This document shows positions 37,140 through 48,572 of a stretch of DNA of 64,000 nt, one piece after another (the stretch's first letter is position 1; the number at the start of each line of letters is the position of its first letter). A program made the position numbers and the translations under genes. Below the pieces are notes generated by a model. The model searched no databases and was not told the origin of the DNA. It saw only the letters and a program-made list of their open reading frames with translations. The stretch is from the NCBI RefSeq assembly GCF_900637205.1, contig NZ_LR134355.1, positions 1,612,001 to 1,676,000 of the forward strand. Direction: 5' to 3'. This DNA comes from Mycolicibacterium chitae. Its GTDB lineage: Bacteria > Actinomycetota > Actinomycetes > Mycobacteriales > Mycobacteriaceae.

Positions 37140-39806
37140 GTGACCGCCACCCCTAATACCCGCGCTGAATCCCTTCCGAAGTCCTGGGATCCGCAGGCCG
37201 TAGAGAGCGAGCTGTACCAGGGGTGGGTGGACGCCGGTTACTTCACCGCCGACCCCGCCAGCGACAAGCCGGCCTACTCCATCGTGTTGCCGCCGCCGAA
37301 TGTGACCGGCAGCCTGCACATGGGCCACGCGCTGGACCACACCCTGATGGACGCGCTGACCCGCCGCAAGCGGATGCAGGGCTTCGAGGTGCTGTGGCTG
37401 CCCGGCATGGACCACGCCGGCATCGCCACCCAGAGCGTCGTCGAGAAGCAGCTCGCCGCCGACGGCACCACCAAGGAAGACCTCGGCCGCGAGAAGTTCA
37501 TCGAGAAGGTGTGGGACTGGAAGCGCGAGTCCGGCGGCACCATCGGCGACCAGATGCGCCGGATCGGCGACGGCGTCGACTGGAGTCGCGACCGCTTCAC
37601 CATGGACGAGGGGCTGTCCAGGGCGGTCCGCACGATCTTCAAGCGGCTCTACGACGCCGGGCTGATCTATCAGGCCGAGCGGCTGGTGAACTGGTCGCCG
37701 GTGCTCGAGACCGCCATCAGTGACCTCGAGGTCAAGTACTCCGACGTCGAGGGCGAGTTGGTGTCCTTCCGGTACGGCTCGATGTCCGATGCCGAGCCGC
37801 ATCTGGTGGTGGCCACCACCCGGGTGGAAACCATGTTGGGCGACACCGCGATCGCGGTACACCCCGACGACGAGCGGTACCGAGCCCTGGTCGGCACCAC
37901 CTTGCCGCACCCGTTCCTGGACCGCGAGATCCGCATCGTCGCCGACGGGCACGTGGATCCCGAGTTCGGCACCGGCGCGGTCAAGGTGACCCCGGCGCAC
38001 GACCCGAACGACTTCGAGATCGGGCTGCGCCATCAGCTGCCGATGCCCACCATGATGGACACCAAGGGCCGGATCGCCGACACCGGAACCGAATTCGACG
38101 GCATGGACCGGTTCGAGGCCCGGGTGGCGATCCGCGAGGCGCTGGCGGCGCAGGGCCGCATCGTCGAGGAGAAGCGCCCCTATCTGCACAGCGTCGGCCA
38201 TTCCGAGCGCAGCGGCGAGCCCATCGAGCCGCGGTTGAGCCTGCAGTGGTGGGTCAAGGTCGAGTCGCTGGCCAAGGCCTCCGGGGACGCGGTGCGCAAC
38301 GGCGACACCGTGATCCACCCGCCGAGCCTGGAACCGCGCTGGTTCTCCTGGGTCGACGACATGCACGACTGGTGCATCTCCCGGCAGCTGTGGTGGGGGC
38401 ACCGCATCCCGATCTGGCACGGCCCCGACGGCCAGAAGGTGTGCGTGGGCCCCGACGAGACGCCGCCGGAGGGCTGGGAACAGGACCCGGACGTGCTGGA
38501 CACCTGGTTCTCCTCGGCGCTGTGGCCGTTCTCGACCATGGGCTGGCCCGACCGCACCCCCGAACTCGCGAAGTTCTATCCCACCACGGTGCTGGTGACC
38601 GGCTACGACATCCTGTTCTTCTGGGTGGCCCGGATGATGATGTTCGGCACCTTCGTCGGCGACGACGCGGCCATCACCGCCGACGGTGCCCGCGGCCCGC
38701 AGGTCCCGTTCCAGAATGTGTTCCTGCACGGCCTGATTCGTGACGAACACGGCAGCAAGATGAGCAAGTCGAAGGGCAACGGCATCGACCCGCTGGACTG
38801 GGTCGAGTTGTTCGGTGCCGACGCGCTGCGCTTCACCCTGGCCCGCGGTGCCAGCCCCGGCGGTGACCTGTCGATCGGCGAGGACCACGCCCGGGCATCG
38901 CGCAACTTCGCCACCAAGGTGTTCAACGCGACCCGCTTCGCGCTGATCAACGGTGCCGCCCCGGCCGAGTTGCCCGCCCTCGACGCGCTCACCGACGCCG
39001 ACCGCTGGATCCTCGGCCGGCTCGAACAGGTGCGCGCCGAGGTGGATTCGGCGTTCGACGCCTACGAGTTCAGCCGGGCGTGCGAGTCGCTGTACCACTT
39101 CGCCTGGGACGAGTTCTGCGACTGGTACGTCGAACTCGCCAAGGTGCAGATCGGCGCACAGGACGCGACCGGCGCGGCGCACACCTCCGCGGTGCTGGCC
39201 ACGGTGCTCGACAGCCTGCTCAAGCTGCTGCACCCGGTGATGCCGTTCGTCACCGAGGTGTTGTGGAAGGCGCTCACCGGTGCGGAGTCCCTCGTCGTCG
39301 CGCCGTGGCCGCAGCCCAGCGGCATCGCGTTGGAACCGGCGGCGGCCAAACGGGTTTCGGACATGCAGAAGCTGGTGACCGAGGTGCGCCGGTTCCGCAG
39401 CGATCAGGGCCTGGCCGACCGGCAAAAGGTGCCGGCCCGGCTGTCCGGCACCGACGCGGCCGACATCACCTCACAGCTGGCCGCGGTGCACGCGCTGGCC
39501 TGGTTGACCGGCGCCGAGGACGGCTTCACCCCGACCGCCTCGATCGAGGTGCGCCTGACCGACGGAACCGTGCTGGTGGAGGTCGACACCTCCGGCACCG
39601 TCGACGTCGCCGCCGAGCGCCGCCGGCTGGAGAAGGACCTGGCCGCCGCGCAGAAGGAATTGACCGGCACCACAGCGAAGTTGGGCAACGAGGCGTTCCT
39701 GGCCAAGGCCCCCGAGCCGGTCGTCGCGAAGATCCGGGAACGGCAGCGGCTGGCCACCGAGGAAGTCGAGCGCATCAGCACCAGGCTGGGTGCGTTGCCC
39801 ACATGA
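37140..39806 (+). CDS. valS: Valyl-tRNA synthetase
   Basis: 888 aa class Ia enzyme. HIGH-type motif HMGH (residues 60-63, after PPPNVTGSL), editing domain ([19 protein letters not shown]), KMSKS motif [11 protein letters not shown] (near residue 540), anticodon-binding domain and a C-terminal coiled coil ([28 protein letters not shown]). Same position as Rv2448c; overlaps folC by 4 bp. Confidence 0.96.
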   Translation: MTATPNTRAESLPKSWDPQAVESELYQGWVDAGYFTADPASDKPAYSIVLPPPNVTGSLHMGHALDHTLMDALTRRKRMQGFEVLWLPGMDHAGIATQSVVEKQLAADGTTKEDLGREKFIEKVWDWKRESGGTIGDQMRRIGDGVDWSRDRFTMDEGLSRAVRTIFKRLYDAGLIYQAERLVNWSPVLETAISDLEVKYSDVEGELVSFRYGSMSDAEPHLVVATTRVETMLGDTAIAVHPDDERYRALVGTTLPHPFLDREIRIVADGHVDPEFGTGAVKVTPAHDPNDFEIGLRHQLPMPTMMDTKGRIADTGTEFDGMDRFEARVAIREALAAQGRIVEEKRPYLHSVGHSERSGEPIEPRLSLQWWVKVESLAKASGDAVRNGDTVIHPPSLEPRWFSWVDDMHDWCISRQLWWGHRIPIWHGPDGQKVCVGPDETPPEGWEQDPDVLDTWFSSALWPFSTMGWPDRTPELAKFYPTTVLVTGYDILFFWVARMMMFGTFVGDDAAITADGARGPQVPFQNVFLHGLIRDEHGSKMSKSKGNGIDPLDWVELFGADALRFTLARGASPGGDLSIGEDHARASRNFATKVFNATRFALINGAAPAELPALDALTDADRWILGRLEQVRAEVDSAFDAYEFSRACESLYHFAWDEFCDWYVELAKVQIGAQDATGAAHTSAVLATVLDSLLKLLHPVMPFVTEVLWKALTGAESLVVAPWPQPSGIALEPAAAKRVSDMQKLVTEVRRFRSDQGLADRQKVPARLSGTDAADITSQLAAVHALAWLTGAEDGFTPTASIEVRLTDGTVLVEVDTSGTVDVAAERRRLEKDLAAAQKELTGTTAKLGNEAFLAKAPEPVVAKIRERQRLATEEVERISTRLGALPT

Positions 39807-41215
39807 GTGCACCCACTCCGGACGAGATCGCCGCGCTGCTGCAGGTCGAGCATCTGCTCGACCAGCGCTGGCCGGAGACCAAGATCGAGCCGTCGACCGC
39901 GCGCATCGCCGCGCTGCTGGAGATGCTGGGGTCACCGCAGCTGTCCTATCCGTGCATCCACGTCGCGGGCACCAACGGCAAGACCTCGGTCGCGCGGATC
40001 ATCGACGCGCTGCTGACCGCGCTGCACCGCCGCACCGGACGCACCACCAGCCCGCATCTGCAGTCGGCCGTCGAACGCATCGCGATCGACGGAAAGCCCA
40101 TCAGCCCAGCGCTGTACGTGGACACCTACCGCGAGCTCGAGCCGTTCATCCAGCTGGTCGACCAGCAGTCGGAGTCCGGCGCGCTCGGTGCCCCCGGCCC
40201 GGCCATGAGCAAGTTCGAGGTGCTCACCGCGATGGCGTTCGCGGCGTTCGCCGACGCCCCGGTGGACATCGCGGTCGTCGAGGTGGGGTTGGGGGGCCGC
40301 TGGGACGCCACCAACGTCGTCAGCGCGCCCGTCGCCGTGATCACCCCCGTCGGCGTCGACCACGCCGAGTACCTCGGCTCCGACATCGCCGGCATCGCCC
40401 GGGAGAAGGCCGGGGTGATCAAGCGCCAACCCGACGACCTGGTGCCCGTCGACACCGTCGCCATCATCGCCGAGCAGACCCCCGAGGCCATGGAGGCGCT
40501 GCTGGCCCAGGCCGTCGAGGCCGACGCCGCGGTGGCCCGCGAGGGTTCGGAGTTCGCGGTGCTGAGCCGGCAGGTCGCCATCGGCGGGCAGCTGCTGGAA
40601 CTGCAGGGCCTCGGCGGGGTGTACTCCGAGGTGTTCCTGCCCCTGCACGGCGCGCATCAGGCGCACAACGCCGTCGTCGCGCTGGCCGCGGTGGAGGCGT
40701 TCTTCGGGGCCGGCGCCGAGAGACAACTCGACATCGACGCGGTGCGGGCCGGTTTCGCCGCCGTCGCCAGCCCCGGCCGGTTGGAGCGGATGCGCAGCGC
40801 CCCAACGGTATTCATCGACGCGGCGCACAACCCGGCCGGTGCCGGCGCGCTGGCCGCCGCGTTGGCCGAGGAGTTCGACTTCCAGTACCTGGTGGGCGTG
40901 GTCGCGGTGATGGCCGACAAGGACGTCGACGGCATCCTCGCGGCCCTCGAGCCCGCGTTCGATCAGATCGTGGTCACCCACAACGGTTCGGCGCGCGGGA
41001 TGGACGTCGCCGAACTCGCCCTGCGGGCCGAGGAACGCTTCGGTCCGGAGCGCGTGATTGTCGCGCAGACCCTGGCCGACGCCATCGAGACCGCCACCGC
41101 GGTGGCCGAGGACGCCGGCGCGGACGCGGCGATGTCGGGCACCGGCATCGTCATCACCGGTTCGGTCGTGACCGCCGGCGCCGCGCGCACACTGTTCGGG
41201 AGGGAACCGGAGTGA
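39803..41215 (+). CDS. folC: Bifunctional folylpolyglutamate synthase / dihydrofolate synthase
   Basis: 470 aa Mur-ligase-family enzyme that adds glutamate to (dihydro)folate. P-loop [18 protein letters not shown], then [31 protein letters not shown], and C-terminal [21 protein letters not shown] 39803 overlaps the valS stop; the frame also runs back into valS without family sequence. Confidence 0.95.
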   Translation: MSAPTPDEIAALLQVEHLLDQRWPETKIEPSTARIAALLEMLGSPQLSYPCIHVAGTNGKTSVARIIDALLTALHRRTGRTTSPHLQSAVERIAIDGKPISPALYVDTYRELEPFIQLVDQQSESGALGAPGPAMSKFEVLTAMAFAAFADAPVDIAVVEVGLGGRWDATNVVSAPVAVITPVGVDHAEYLGSDIAGIAREKAGVIKRQPDDLVPVDTVAIIAEQTPEAMEALLAQAVEADAAVAREGSEFAVLSRQVAIGGQLLELQGLGGVYSEVFLPLHGAHQAHNAVVALAAVEAFFGAGAERQLDIDAVRAGFAAVASPGRLERMRSAPTVFIDAAHNPAGAGALAAALAEEFDFQYLVGVVAVMADKDVDGILAALEPAFDQIVVTHNGSARGMDVAELALRAEERFGPERVIVAQTLADAIETATAVAEDAGADAAMSGTGIVITGSVVTAGAARTLFGREPE

Positions 41216-41598
41216 CCGATCAGGAACCGACACCGGCCGACGCGGACCCGTGGAAGAGCTTCCGCGGCGTCATGGCGGCGACGCTCATCCTCGAGGCCAT
41301 CGTGGTGCTGCTCGCCCTGCCGGTGGTCGGCACGGTCGGCGGGGGACTGACGCCCGTCTCCACCGCGTTCCTGGTGGCCTTCGCGCTGGTGCTGGTGCTG
41401 ATGTCCGGCATCCAGGGCCGGCCCTGGGCGATCTGGGCCAACCTGGGCGTGCAGGTGATCCTGATCGCGGGCTGGGCGCTGTATCCCGGGGTGGGTTTCA
41501 TCGGAATCATCTTCGGCATCGTCTGGCTGATGATCGTCTACCTGCGCGCCGAGGTGCTGCGCCGGCAGCGACGGGGTTTGCTGCCCGGTCAACAGTAG
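41212..41598 (+). CDS. DUF4233 membrane protein
   Basis: 128 aa with four predicted membrane helices (ATLILEAIVVLLALPVVG, FLVAFALVLVLMSG, AIWANLGVQVILIAGWALY, IGIIFGIVWLMIVYL). Counterpart of Rv2446c, always next to folC in mycobacteria. Function unknown. Translationally coupled to folC through GTGA. Confidence 0.9.
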   Translation: MTDQEPTPADADPWKSFRGVMAATLILEAIVVLLALPVVGTVGGGLTPVSTAFLVAFALVLVLMSGIQGRPWAIWANLGVQVILIAGWALYPGVGFIGIIFGIVWLMIVYLRAEVLRRQRRGLLPGQQ

Positions 41599-41632
41599 CC
41601 CCCGCCCGCCGGTTGAGGGGACCATCGATGCG

Positions 41633-42409
41633 GTGAGGTACCTGCCTGCGTCCCGGTCCCGCGCCACCGTCGGCGCGGCGGTCGTCGCCGTGCTGGTCGG
41701 TTGCAGCCCGGCACCCGAACCCGCCCCGCCGTCGACCCCGTCGAGCAGCGCGGTTGCCCCGACCACTGCGCCCGAAACCACGGCGACCGTCGTTGCGCCC
41801 CCGCCGCCAGCACCGCCCCCGCCCGCACCGCCGGCCCCGCCCGTCGACCCACCGCCGGCCACCACCCATCCGGTCACCGCCGCGGAGCTGGGTGCCAGCT
41901 GGCGTCCGGACTGTCCCGTCGACCCGGCGCAGCTGCGGCGAATCAACCTGAGCCACATCGACTTCGAGGGCCAGACCCGGCGCGGGGACCTGGTGGTGCA
42001 CCAGGACCTGGCGGACGAGGTCATCGAGATCTTCGGCGAGCTGTACCGGATGCGCTATCCGATCGCGAAAATGGTGACCCTGGACCACTATCCGGGCGCC
42101 TCGGACGAGGCGTCGATGGAGGACAACAACACCTCGGCGTTCAACTGCCGGCGCATCCCCGGCAGCGGCAGTTGGTCGTTCCACGCCCGCGGCCGCGCCA
42201 TCGACATCAACCCCGTGCTGAACCCGTTCATCGACGGCAGCGGTGCGGTCGAACCGCGCAACGGTGCGCCGTTCGTCGATCGGCGTCGCGTCGACGCCGG
42301 GACGTTGCACGACGGCGGTTCGGCGGTGCGGGCGTTCACCGATCGCGGCTGGGTCTGGGGCGGGCACTGGCGCAGCCCGCTGGACTACCAGCACTTCGAA
42401 CACCGATGA
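41633..42409 (+). CDS. Lipoprotein with M15-type (VanY/D,L-carboxypeptidase-like) peptidase domain
   Basis: 258 aa. Lipobox LVGC near residue 23, then a Pro/Ala/Thr-rich spacer (to about residue 80) and a zinc peptidase domain with [13 protein letters not shown] (SxHxxGxAxD) and the distal DYQHFEH. Likely trims peptidoglycan stem peptides at the outer face of the membrane. GTG start. It lies between the folC operon and ndk. Confidence 0.85.
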   Translation: MRYLPASRSRATVGAAVVAVLVGCSPAPEPAPPSTPSSSAVAPTTAPETTATVVAPPPPAPPPPAPPAPPVDPPPATTHPVTAAELGASWRPDCPVDPAQLRRINLSHIDFEGQTRRGDLVVHQDLADEVIEIFGELYRMRYPIAKMVTLDHYPGASDEASMEDNNTSAFNCRRIPGSGSWSFHARGRAIDINPVLNPFIDGSGAVEPRNGAPFVDRRRVDAGTLHDGGSAVRAFTDRGWVWGGHWRSPLDYQHFEHR

Positions 42410-42436
42410 CGATCAGCGGCCGATCTTGGCACCCGG

Positions 42437-42449
42437 TACGCTGATCGCC
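42437..42449 (+). promoter_or_regulatory. Leaderless -10 element of ndk
   Basis: TACGCT (42437-42442) ends 7 bases before the GTG start at 42450. Confidence 0.55.
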
Positions 42450-42860
42450 GTGACTGAGCGGACTCTCGTATTGATCAAGCCCGACGGTGTAGAGCGACAG
42501 TTGGTGGGGGAGATCATCAGCCGCATCGAACGCAAGGGGCTGTCGATCGCCGCGCTCGAACTGAGGAACGTCAGCGACGAGGTCGCCCGCGCGCACTACG
42601 CCGAGCACGACGGCAAGCCGTTCTTCGACTCGCTGCTCGAGTTCATCACCTCCGGCCCGGTCATCGCCGCCATCCTGGAGGGTCCCCGCGCGGTCGCCGC
42701 GTTCCGGCAGTTGGCCGGCGGCACCGATCCCGTGGAGAAGGCCACGCCCGGCACGATCCGCGGCGACTTCGGCCTGGAGACCCAGTTCAACCTGGTGCAC
42801 GGCTCGGATTCGACCGAGTCCGCCGAGCGCGAGATCGCGCTCTGGTTCCCCGAGCGCTGA
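42450..42860 (+). CDS. ndk: Nucleoside diphosphate kinase
   Basis: 136 aa, exactly the usual mycobacterial length. [47 protein letters not shown], and the active-site His in [21 protein letters not shown]. Converts NDPs to NTPs. Matches Rv2445c in order. Confidence 0.97.
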   Translation: MTERTLVLIKPDGVERQLVGEIISRIERKGLSIAALELRNVSDEVARAHYAEHDGKPFFDSLLEFITSGPVIAAILEGPRAVAAFRQLAGGTDPVEKATPGTIRGDFGLETQFNLVHGSDSTESAEREIALWFPER

Positions 42861-43174
42861 CTCTCCGTCCACGTCGGCAAATTCCCAGCCTGGTCCGGCG
42901 GCCTGGCGCGGTGTGGGATACTGACTCCGGGTGAACGTCGTCAAAACCGGCGGCGAACGTCCGGATGAAGACTTTGACGAGCGCGACCACCGCTACCAGC
43001 GATGCGGCGCCGACCGTCCCAGCCGTCATTCAACCAGGCACCGAGTGGGCCCCCTGAGAACCTTCAGAGCTGCTCGGGGCGAGACCTACAACCCCGGGAA
43101 GCCACCCGGGTGAATAACGGAGGCCCTCGCGCGGCCGCGTCCTCACGACGCGCCCGGGGGCTAAAGGAGAATAC
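42861..43174 (+). promoter_or_regulatory. rne promoter and long 5' leader
   Basis: An extended -10 TGGGATACT (42914-42922) would start a transcript near 42929 and leave about 245 nt of leader. The leader holds a CCCGGG-N6-CCCGGG hairpin (43093-43110) and an AT-richer stretch just after it. Long leaders fit autoregulation by RNase E cleavage. No gene is seen in this gap. Confidence 0.5.
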
Positions 43175-46100
43175 GTGGACCACGATGCCCAAATCCATGA
43201 CGACAGCAACCACGACACCGCGGCCGGCGCCGCGGCTCCCGAACACCCCGACATTCCCGAACGTCTGAGGGTGCATTCGCTGGCCCGGGTGCTCGGCACC
43301 ACCAGCCGGCGGATACTCGATGCGCTGATCGAATTCGACGGTCGCTCCCGCAGCGCGCACTCCAGCGTGGACCGCGCCGAGGCCGTCCGGGTGCGGGATC
43401 TGCTCGCCGCCGCCGACAGCGCCGAGGCCGCTGCGGCCACCGAGGCGGAGGCGGTCACCGAGACCGTTGCGACCACCGAGGCTGTTGCGACCACCGAGGC
43501 CGCTGAGCAGGCCCCATCCGCCGAGGCCGTCGAGGTGACGGCGACCGTGGAGGCCGTCGCGACCGAACCGACCCCAGCGACCGAACCGACCCCGGCGCCC
43601 GAGGAACCCGAATCGCGGCTGCTGCTCGAAACCCCCGAACCGGCCGCCGAGAGCGCACCGGTCGCTGACTACCTGCCGCTGTTCGTGGCGCCCCAGCCCG
43701 TGCAGCCGTGGCGCCCGCAGCCCAGCGAGGATGTCGCCGTCGAGGACACCAAGGGCTCCGACGACGAGGACAGCAGCGACGATCAGACCGACAGCGACGA
43801 CGGCGACGAGGCGGGCCGGCCCGCCAACCGGCGCCGGCGCCGCGGCCGTCGGGGGCGCGGTCGCGGCCGGGGCGGCGAGAGCGCCGGTGACTCCGACGGC
43901 GACGACGATCAGGACGACGACAAGTCCGACGACGACACCGCCAACGGTGCCTCCGGCGACGACTCGGACGATTCGGATTCCGACGAGCAGGGCTCGGACG
44001 ACGACAGCTCCGATGACGACGAGAGCGGCAGCGGCGAGGGTGCGACCCGGCGGCGGCGCCGTCGGCGGCGGCGCAAGTCCGGCTCCGGCGACGACAACGA
44101 CAACGGCTCGCCGGATGATCCGCCGAACACCGTCGTGCACGAGCGCGCGCCCCGGAGCAGGGCCAAGAGCGACAACGACGAGATCCAGGGCATCACCGGG
44201 TCCACCCGGTTGGAGGCCAAGCGCCAGCGTCGCCGCGACGGTCGCGACGCGGGCCGGCGGCGGCCGCCGATCCTGTCGGAGGCCGAATTCCTGGCGCGCC
44301 GCGAGGCCGTCGAGCGCGTCATGGTGGTGCGCGACAAGGTGCGCGCCGAACCGCCGCACGCCGGCGCGCGCTACACGCAGATCGCGGTCCTCGAGGACGG
44401 CGTGGTGGTCGAACACTTCGTCACCTCGGCCGGTTCGGCGTCCCTGGTCGGCAACATCTACCTCGGCATCGTGCAGAACGTGCTGCCGTCGATGGAGGCG
44501 GCGTTCGTCGACATCGGCCGCGGCCGCAACGGCGTGCTCTACGCCGGCGAGGTGAACTGGGAGGCGGCCGGTCTCGGCGGCGCCAACCGCAAGATCGAAC
44601 AGGCCCTCAAGCCCGGCGACTACGTGGTGGTCCAGGTCAGCAAGGACCCGGTCGGGCACAAGGGCGCCCGGTTGACCACGCAGGTCTCGTTGGCCGGCCG
44701 CTACCTGGTGTACGTGCCCGGCGCGTCCTCGACCGGCATCAGCCGCAAACTCCCCGATACCGAGCGGCAGCGACTCAAGGAGATCCTGCGCGAGGTCGTC
44801 CCGCCCGACGCCGGGGTGATCATCCGGACGGCCTCCGAGGGCGTCAAGGAAGAGGGCATCCGCGACGACGTGACGCGGCTGCAGGAACGCTGGACCCAGA
44901 TCGAGGCGACGGCCGCCGAGACCAAGAAGAAGGCGGCCGGGGCGGCGGTGCCGCTCTACGAGGAGCCCGACGTCCTGGTCAAGGTCATCCGGGACCTGTT
45001 CAACGAGGACTTCTCCGGGCTGATCGTGTCCGGCGACAATGCCTGGACCACCATCAACGACTACGTGAATTCGGTTGCGCCGGAACTGCTCCCGAAGCTG
45101 AACAAGTACGAGGCGGCCGAGGACGGCCCCGATGTGTTCGCCGTCCACCGGATCGACGAGCAGCTGACCAAGGCGCTGGACCGCAAGGTCTGGCTGCCCT
45201 CGGGCGGCACGCTGGTCATCGATCGCACCGAGGCCATGACCGTTGTCGACGTCAACACCGGCAAGTTCACCGGCGCCGGCGGCAACCTCGAGCAGACCGT
45301 CACCAAGAACAACCTGGAGGCCGCCGAGGAGATCGTGCGGCAGCTGCGCCTGCGCGACATCGGCGGCATCGTGGTCATCGACTTCATCGACATGGTGCTC
45401 GAGTCCAACCGCGACCTGGTGTTGCGCCGCCTGACCGAGGCGCTGGCCCGCGACCGGACCCGCCACCAGGTCTCCGAGGTGACGTCGCTGGGGCTGGTGC
45501 AGCTGACCCGCAAGAAGCTCGGCACCGGCCTGATCGAGGCGTTCTCCACGACGTGTACGCACTGCGCCGGCCGCGGGATCGTGTTGCACAACGACCCGGT
45601 CGACGCCGCACCGCCCGCGGCCCGCAGCAGCGGCTCCAGCGGTGGCAGCCGCCGCAGCCGCCGCGGGAAGAAGGGCCGCACCGAGGAAGCCGCGCCGGTG
45701 GTGGCCAAGGTGCCCACGCACCCGGCCGGCGAGCATCCGATGTTCAAGGCGATGGCCGAGGCCAACGGCAAGGACGAGGACGAGGAGTCGACCGAGGACA
45801 CCGACGAGACCTCGGCCGCGCAGGCGACGCCCGAGGGGGCGGCCGACGACGTCGCCGGCAAGGACGAGGAGACCCGCGAGGTCGAGGACGACACCGAGGA
45901 CGACACCGAGGACGACACCGAGGACGACACCGAGGACTCCGCGGGCGACACCGATGACTCCGACGACGATGACTCCGAAGACGACGACTCGGATGACGAC
46001 TCGGACGACGAGGATGACGACGAGGACGAGATCGACCTCGACGATGACGACGAGGACGCCGACGAGGAGGACTTCGATCCGATCGACCTCGACGACTCCG

Positions 46101-46264
46101 ACGACGATGACTCGGAAGACGAGGACGACGACTCGGACGACGACGAGGACGATGATGAGGACGACGAGGACGAGGACGATGATGAGGACGCCCCGCCTCC
46201 GGTTTCGGTCGGTCGGCACCGGCGGCGCCGCTCGGCGGCCCGGCCCGCCGGCCCGCCGGCCTGA
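43175..46264 (+). CDS. rne: Ribonuclease E/G
   Basis: 1029 aa endoribonuclease that starts mRNA decay and processes rRNA. About 380 N-terminal residues are disordered: Ala/Glu/Thr-rich, then Arg-rich RRRRGRRGRGRGRG and acidic blocks. The catalytic core follows, with an S1 domain (SLVGNIYLGIVQNVLPSMEAAFVDIGRGRNGVLYAGE), DNase-I-like domain with metal Asp in MTVVDVNTGKFTG and IVVIDFIDM, and Zn-link Cys in STTCTHCAGRG. The last about 130 residues are almost only Asp/Glu/Ser. GTG 43175 follows AAAGGAGA. Confidence 0.95.
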   Translation: MDHDAQIHDDSNHDTAAGAAAPEHPDIPERLRVHSLARVLGTTSRRILDALIEFDGRSRSAHSSVDRAEAVRVRDLLAAADSAEAAAATEAEAVTETVATTEAVATTEAAEQAPSAEAVEVTATVEAVATEPTPATEPTPAPEEPESRLLLETPEPAAESAPVADYLPLFVAPQPVQPWRPQPSEDVAVEDTKGSDDEDSSDDQTDSDDGDEAGRPANRRRRRGRRGRGRGRGGESAGDSDGDDDQDDDKSDDDTANGASGDDSDDSDSDEQGSDDDSSDDDESGSGEGATRRRRRRRRRKSGSGDDNDNGSPDDPPNTVVHERAPRSRAKSDNDEIQGITGSTRLEAKRQRRRDGRDAGRRRPPILSEAEFLARREAVERVMVVRDKVRAEPPHAGARYTQIAVLEDGVVVEHFVTSAGSASLVGNIYLGIVQNVLPSMEAAFVDIGRGRNGVLYAGEVNWEAAGLGGANRKIEQALKPGDYVVVQVSKDPVGHKGARLTTQVSLAGRYLVYVPGASSTGISRKLPDTERQRLKEILREVVPPDAGVIIRTASEGVKEEGIRDDVTRLQERWTQIEATAAETKKKAAGAAVPLYEEPDVLVKVIRDLFNEDFSGLIVSGDNAWTTINDYVNSVAPELLPKLNKYEAAEDGPDVFAVHRIDEQLTKALDRKVWLPSGGTLVIDRTEAMTVVDVNTGKFTGAGGNLEQTVTKNNLEAAEEIVRQLRLRDIGGIVVIDFIDMVLESNRDLVLRRLTEALARDRTRHQVSEVTSLGLVQLTRKKLGTGLIEAFSTTCTHCAGRGIVLHNDPVDAAPPAARSSGSSGGSRRSRRGKKGRTEEAAPVVAKVPTHPAGEHPMFKAMAEANGKDEDEESTEDTDETSAAQATPEGAADDVAGKDEETREVEDDTEDDTEDDTEDDTEDSAGDTDDSDDDDSEDDDSDDDSDDEDDDEDEIDLDDDDEDADEEDFDPIDLDDSDDDDSEDEDDDSDDDEDDDEDDEDEDDDEDAPPPVSVGRHRRRRSAARPAGPPA
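45884..45931 (+). repeat. 12-bp minisatellite in rne
   Basis: Four perfect tandem copies of GAGGACGACACC encode (EDDT)x4 in the acidic tail. The following 250 bp are low-complexity GAC/GAT/GAG codons. Confidence 0.9.
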
Positions 46265-46276
46265 CGACTGGGCGGT

Positions 46277-46341
46277 TTGACCCTCTACCCGCTGGTCACG
46301 TAACCTTGAGCAGTTGTCTGCAGGCCCCGTGGGCCCGCAGC
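46277..46341 (+). promoter_or_regulatory. rplU promoter and leader hairpin
   Basis: TTGACC (46277-46282), 18-base spacer, TAACCT (46301-46306). The transcript would begin near 46313 and at once form a hairpin (CTGC.GGCCC-CGT-GGGCC.GCAG, about 46319-46341). It may be a leader element for ribosomal-protein gene control. Confidence 0.6.
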
Positions 46342-46451
46342 GGCGGACGGCGGCGGTGAAAGCCGCGGCTCCGCACCCCGACCCGCGCTCGCAGCCTCCG
46401 GGTGGCGCGCGCCCGCTAGACCCAGACGAACGTAAAGGAACAGGGCAAACG

Positions 46452-46763
46452 ATGGCGACATATGCAATCGTCAAGACCGGTGGCAAGCAGTACAAGGTTG
46501 CCGCCGGCGACGTGCTCAAGGTCGAGAAGCTCGAGGTCGAGCCCGGCGCCACGGTCGAGCTGCCCGTTGCCCTGGTGGTCGATGGCGCCAAGGTCACCAG
46601 CGACGCCAAGGATCTGGCCAAGGTCGCCGTCACCGGTGAGGTGCTCGAGCACATCAAGGGCAAGAAGATCCGCATCCACAAGTTCAAGAACAAGACCGGC
46701 TATCACAAGCGGCAGGGCCACCGTCAGCCTCTGACGGTGCTCAAGGTCACCGGCATCAAGTAA
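46452..46763 (+). CDS. rplU: 50S ribosomal protein L21
   Basis: 103 aa, standard length. [24 protein letters not shown] and the C-terminal [27 protein letters not shown] are typical. ATG with AAAGGA-type site. First of rplU-rpmA-obg-proB. Confidence 0.97.
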   Translation: MATYAIVKTGGKQYKVAAGDVLKVEKLEVEPGATVELPVALVVDGAKVTSDAKDLAKVAVTGEVLEHIKGKKIRIHKFKNKTGYHKRQGHRQPLTVLKVTGIK

Positions 46764-46779
46764 CGACGGAGCGAACGAC

Positions 46780-47037
46780 ATGGCACACAAAAAGGGCGCT
46801 TCCAGCTCACGTAACGGTCGCGATTCGAACGCCCAGCGGCTCGGCGTGAAGCGGTTCGGCGGGCAGGTCGTCAAGGCCGGCGAGATCCTGGTCCGTCAGC
46901 GCGGCACGCACTTCCATCCCGGCGTCAACGTCGGCCGTGGCGGCGACGACACGCTGTTCGCGCTCTCGGCCGGTTCGGTCGAGTTCGGCAGCAAGCGGGG
47001 TCGCAAGACCGTCAACATCGTCCCGGCGGACGCGTAA
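46780..47037 (+). CDS. rpmA: 50S ribosomal protein L27
   Basis: 85 aa. [48 protein letters not shown] is the classic L27 start, with no cleaved N-terminal extension. 16 bp after rplU. Confidence 0.97.
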   Translation: MAHKKGASSSRNGRDSNAQRLGVKRFGGQVVKAGEILVRQRGTHFHPGVNVGRGGDDTLFALSAGSVEFGSKRGRKTVNIVPADA

Positions 47038-47123
47038 CCACCCGAGGACTTCCCCGCGATGTGAAGCTGCTGCGAGTTCTCGTCTCCTCGCGCTAGCTTC
47101 ACATTCGACGAAAGGTTGTCCCC

Positions 47124-48572
47124 ATGCCCCGGTTTGTCGACCGCGTGGTGATTCACGCGCGGGCAGGTTCCGGCGGTAATGGTTGCGCCTCGGTGCACCG
47201 CGAGAAGTTCAAGCCCCTCGGCGGGCCCGACGGCGGCAACGGCGGTCGCGGCGGCAGCATCGTGCTGGTCGTCGATCCGCAGGTGCACACGCTGCTCGAC
47301 TTTCATTTCCACCCGCACGTGGTGGCGCCCTCGGGCAAGCAGGGCGCCGGCAGCAACCGCGACGGCGCCGCCGGTACCGATCTCGAGGTCAAGGTGCCCG
47401 ACGGCACCGTCGTCCTCGACGAACAGGGGAACCTGCTGGCCGATCTGGTCGGCGCCGGGACCCGGTTCGAGGCGGCCGCCGGCGGTCGCGGCGGGCTGGG
47501 CAACGCGGCGCTGGCTTCCCGTGCGCGCAAGGCCCCGGGCTTCGCCCTGCTCGGTGAGAAGGGCGACGAGCGCGACCTGACCCTGGAACTGAAGACCGTG
47601 GCCGACGTCGGCCTGGTCGGGTTCCCGTCGGCCGGCAAGTCATCGCTGGTCTCCACCATCTCCGCCGCCAAACCCAAGGTGGCCGACTATCCGTTCACCA
47701 CCCTGGTGCCCAACCTGGGTGTGGTGTCGGCGGGGGAGAACACCTTCACCGTTGCCGACGTGCCCGGCCTGATCCCGGGCGCCTCGGAGGGGCGCGGCCT
47801 CGGGTTGGACTTCCTGCGCCACCTCGAGCGGTGCGCGGTGCTGGTGCACGTCGTCGACTGCGCCACCTTGGAACCCGGGCGCGACCCGATCTCCGACATC
47901 GACGCGCTCGAGGCCGAACTCGCGGCGTATCAGCCGTCCCTGCAGAGCGATTCGGCGCTGGGTGACCTGGCCGAGCGGCCGCGCGCGGTGGTGCTCAACA
48001 AGATCGACATTCCCGACGCCAAGGAGTTGGCCGAGCTCGTCCGCCCCGATCTCGAGGAGCGCGGCTGGCCGATCTTCGAGATCTCGACGGTGAGCCGAGA
48101 AGGATTGCGGCCGTTGATCTTCGGGCTGTGGGATATGGTCGCGGCCTATCGCGCCGCGCAGCCGGTGCTGGAACCGCGCCGGCCGGTGATCCGGCCGGTC
48201 CCGGTCAACGAGACCAGCTTCTCGGTCGAACCCGACGGGCAGGGCGGCTTCCTGGTGCGCGGCGCCCGGCCTGAGCGGTGGATCGCCCAGACCAACTTCG
48301 ACAACGACGAGGCCGTGGGCTATCTGGCGGACCGGCTGGCGCGCCTCGGGGTGGAGGACCAGTTGCTGAAGCTCGGCGCCGAGCCGGGCGCCGAGGTGAC
48401 CATCGGCGACATGACCTTCGACTGGGAACCGCAGACCGCGGCCGGGGTCGACGTCACGCCGACCGGCCGGGGCACCGATGCCCGCCTCGAACGCTCCGAC
48501 CGGGTGGGCGCGGCCGAGCGCAAGGCCGCCCGCCGCGAGCGCCGGCTGTCCGACGACGACATGGACCGATGA
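47124..48572 (+). CDS. obg: GTPase Obg
   Basis: 482 aa ribosome-associated GTPase. Gly-rich Obg fold ([18 protein letters not shown]), G1 [10 protein letters not shown], switch [11 protein letters not shown]3 [13 protein letters not shown]4 NKID, and a C-terminal OCT domain ([39 protein letters not shown]). 4-bp overlap with proB. Confidence 0.96.
   Translation: MPRFVDRVVIHARAGSGGNGCASVHREKFKPLGGPDGGNGGRGGSIVLVVDPQVHTLLDFHFHPHVVAPSGKQGAGSNRDGAAGTDLEVKVPDGTVVLDEQGNLLADLVGAGTRFEAAAGGRGGLGNAALASRARKAPGFALLGEKGDERDLTLELKTVADVGLVGFPSAGKSSLVSTISAAKPKVADYPFTTLVPNLGVVSAGENTFTVADVPGLIPGASEGRGLGLDFLRHLERCAVLVHVVDCATLEPGRDPISDIDALEAELAAYQPSLQSDSALGDLAERPRAVVLNKIDIPDAKELAELVRPDLEERGWPIFEISTVSREGLRPLIFGLWDMVAAYRAAQPVLEPRRPVIRPVPVNETSFSVEPDGQGGFLVRGARPERWIAQTNFDNDEAVGYLADRLARLGVEDQLLKLGAEPGAEVTIGDMTFDWEPQTAAGVDVTPTGRGTDARLERSDRVGAAERKAARRERRLSDDDMDR

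Noticed and set aside
37050..39425. 791-codon minus-strand frame
   Set aside because: Antisense of valS. The translation is rich in His/Gly/Arg/Val without domains, typical of third-position GC bias.
43064..46693. 1209-codon open frame on the minus strand
   Set aside because: It is the antisense shadow of rne, produced by high GC and Asp/Glu codons; its translation is low-complexity Val/Leu/Gly with no family sequence.
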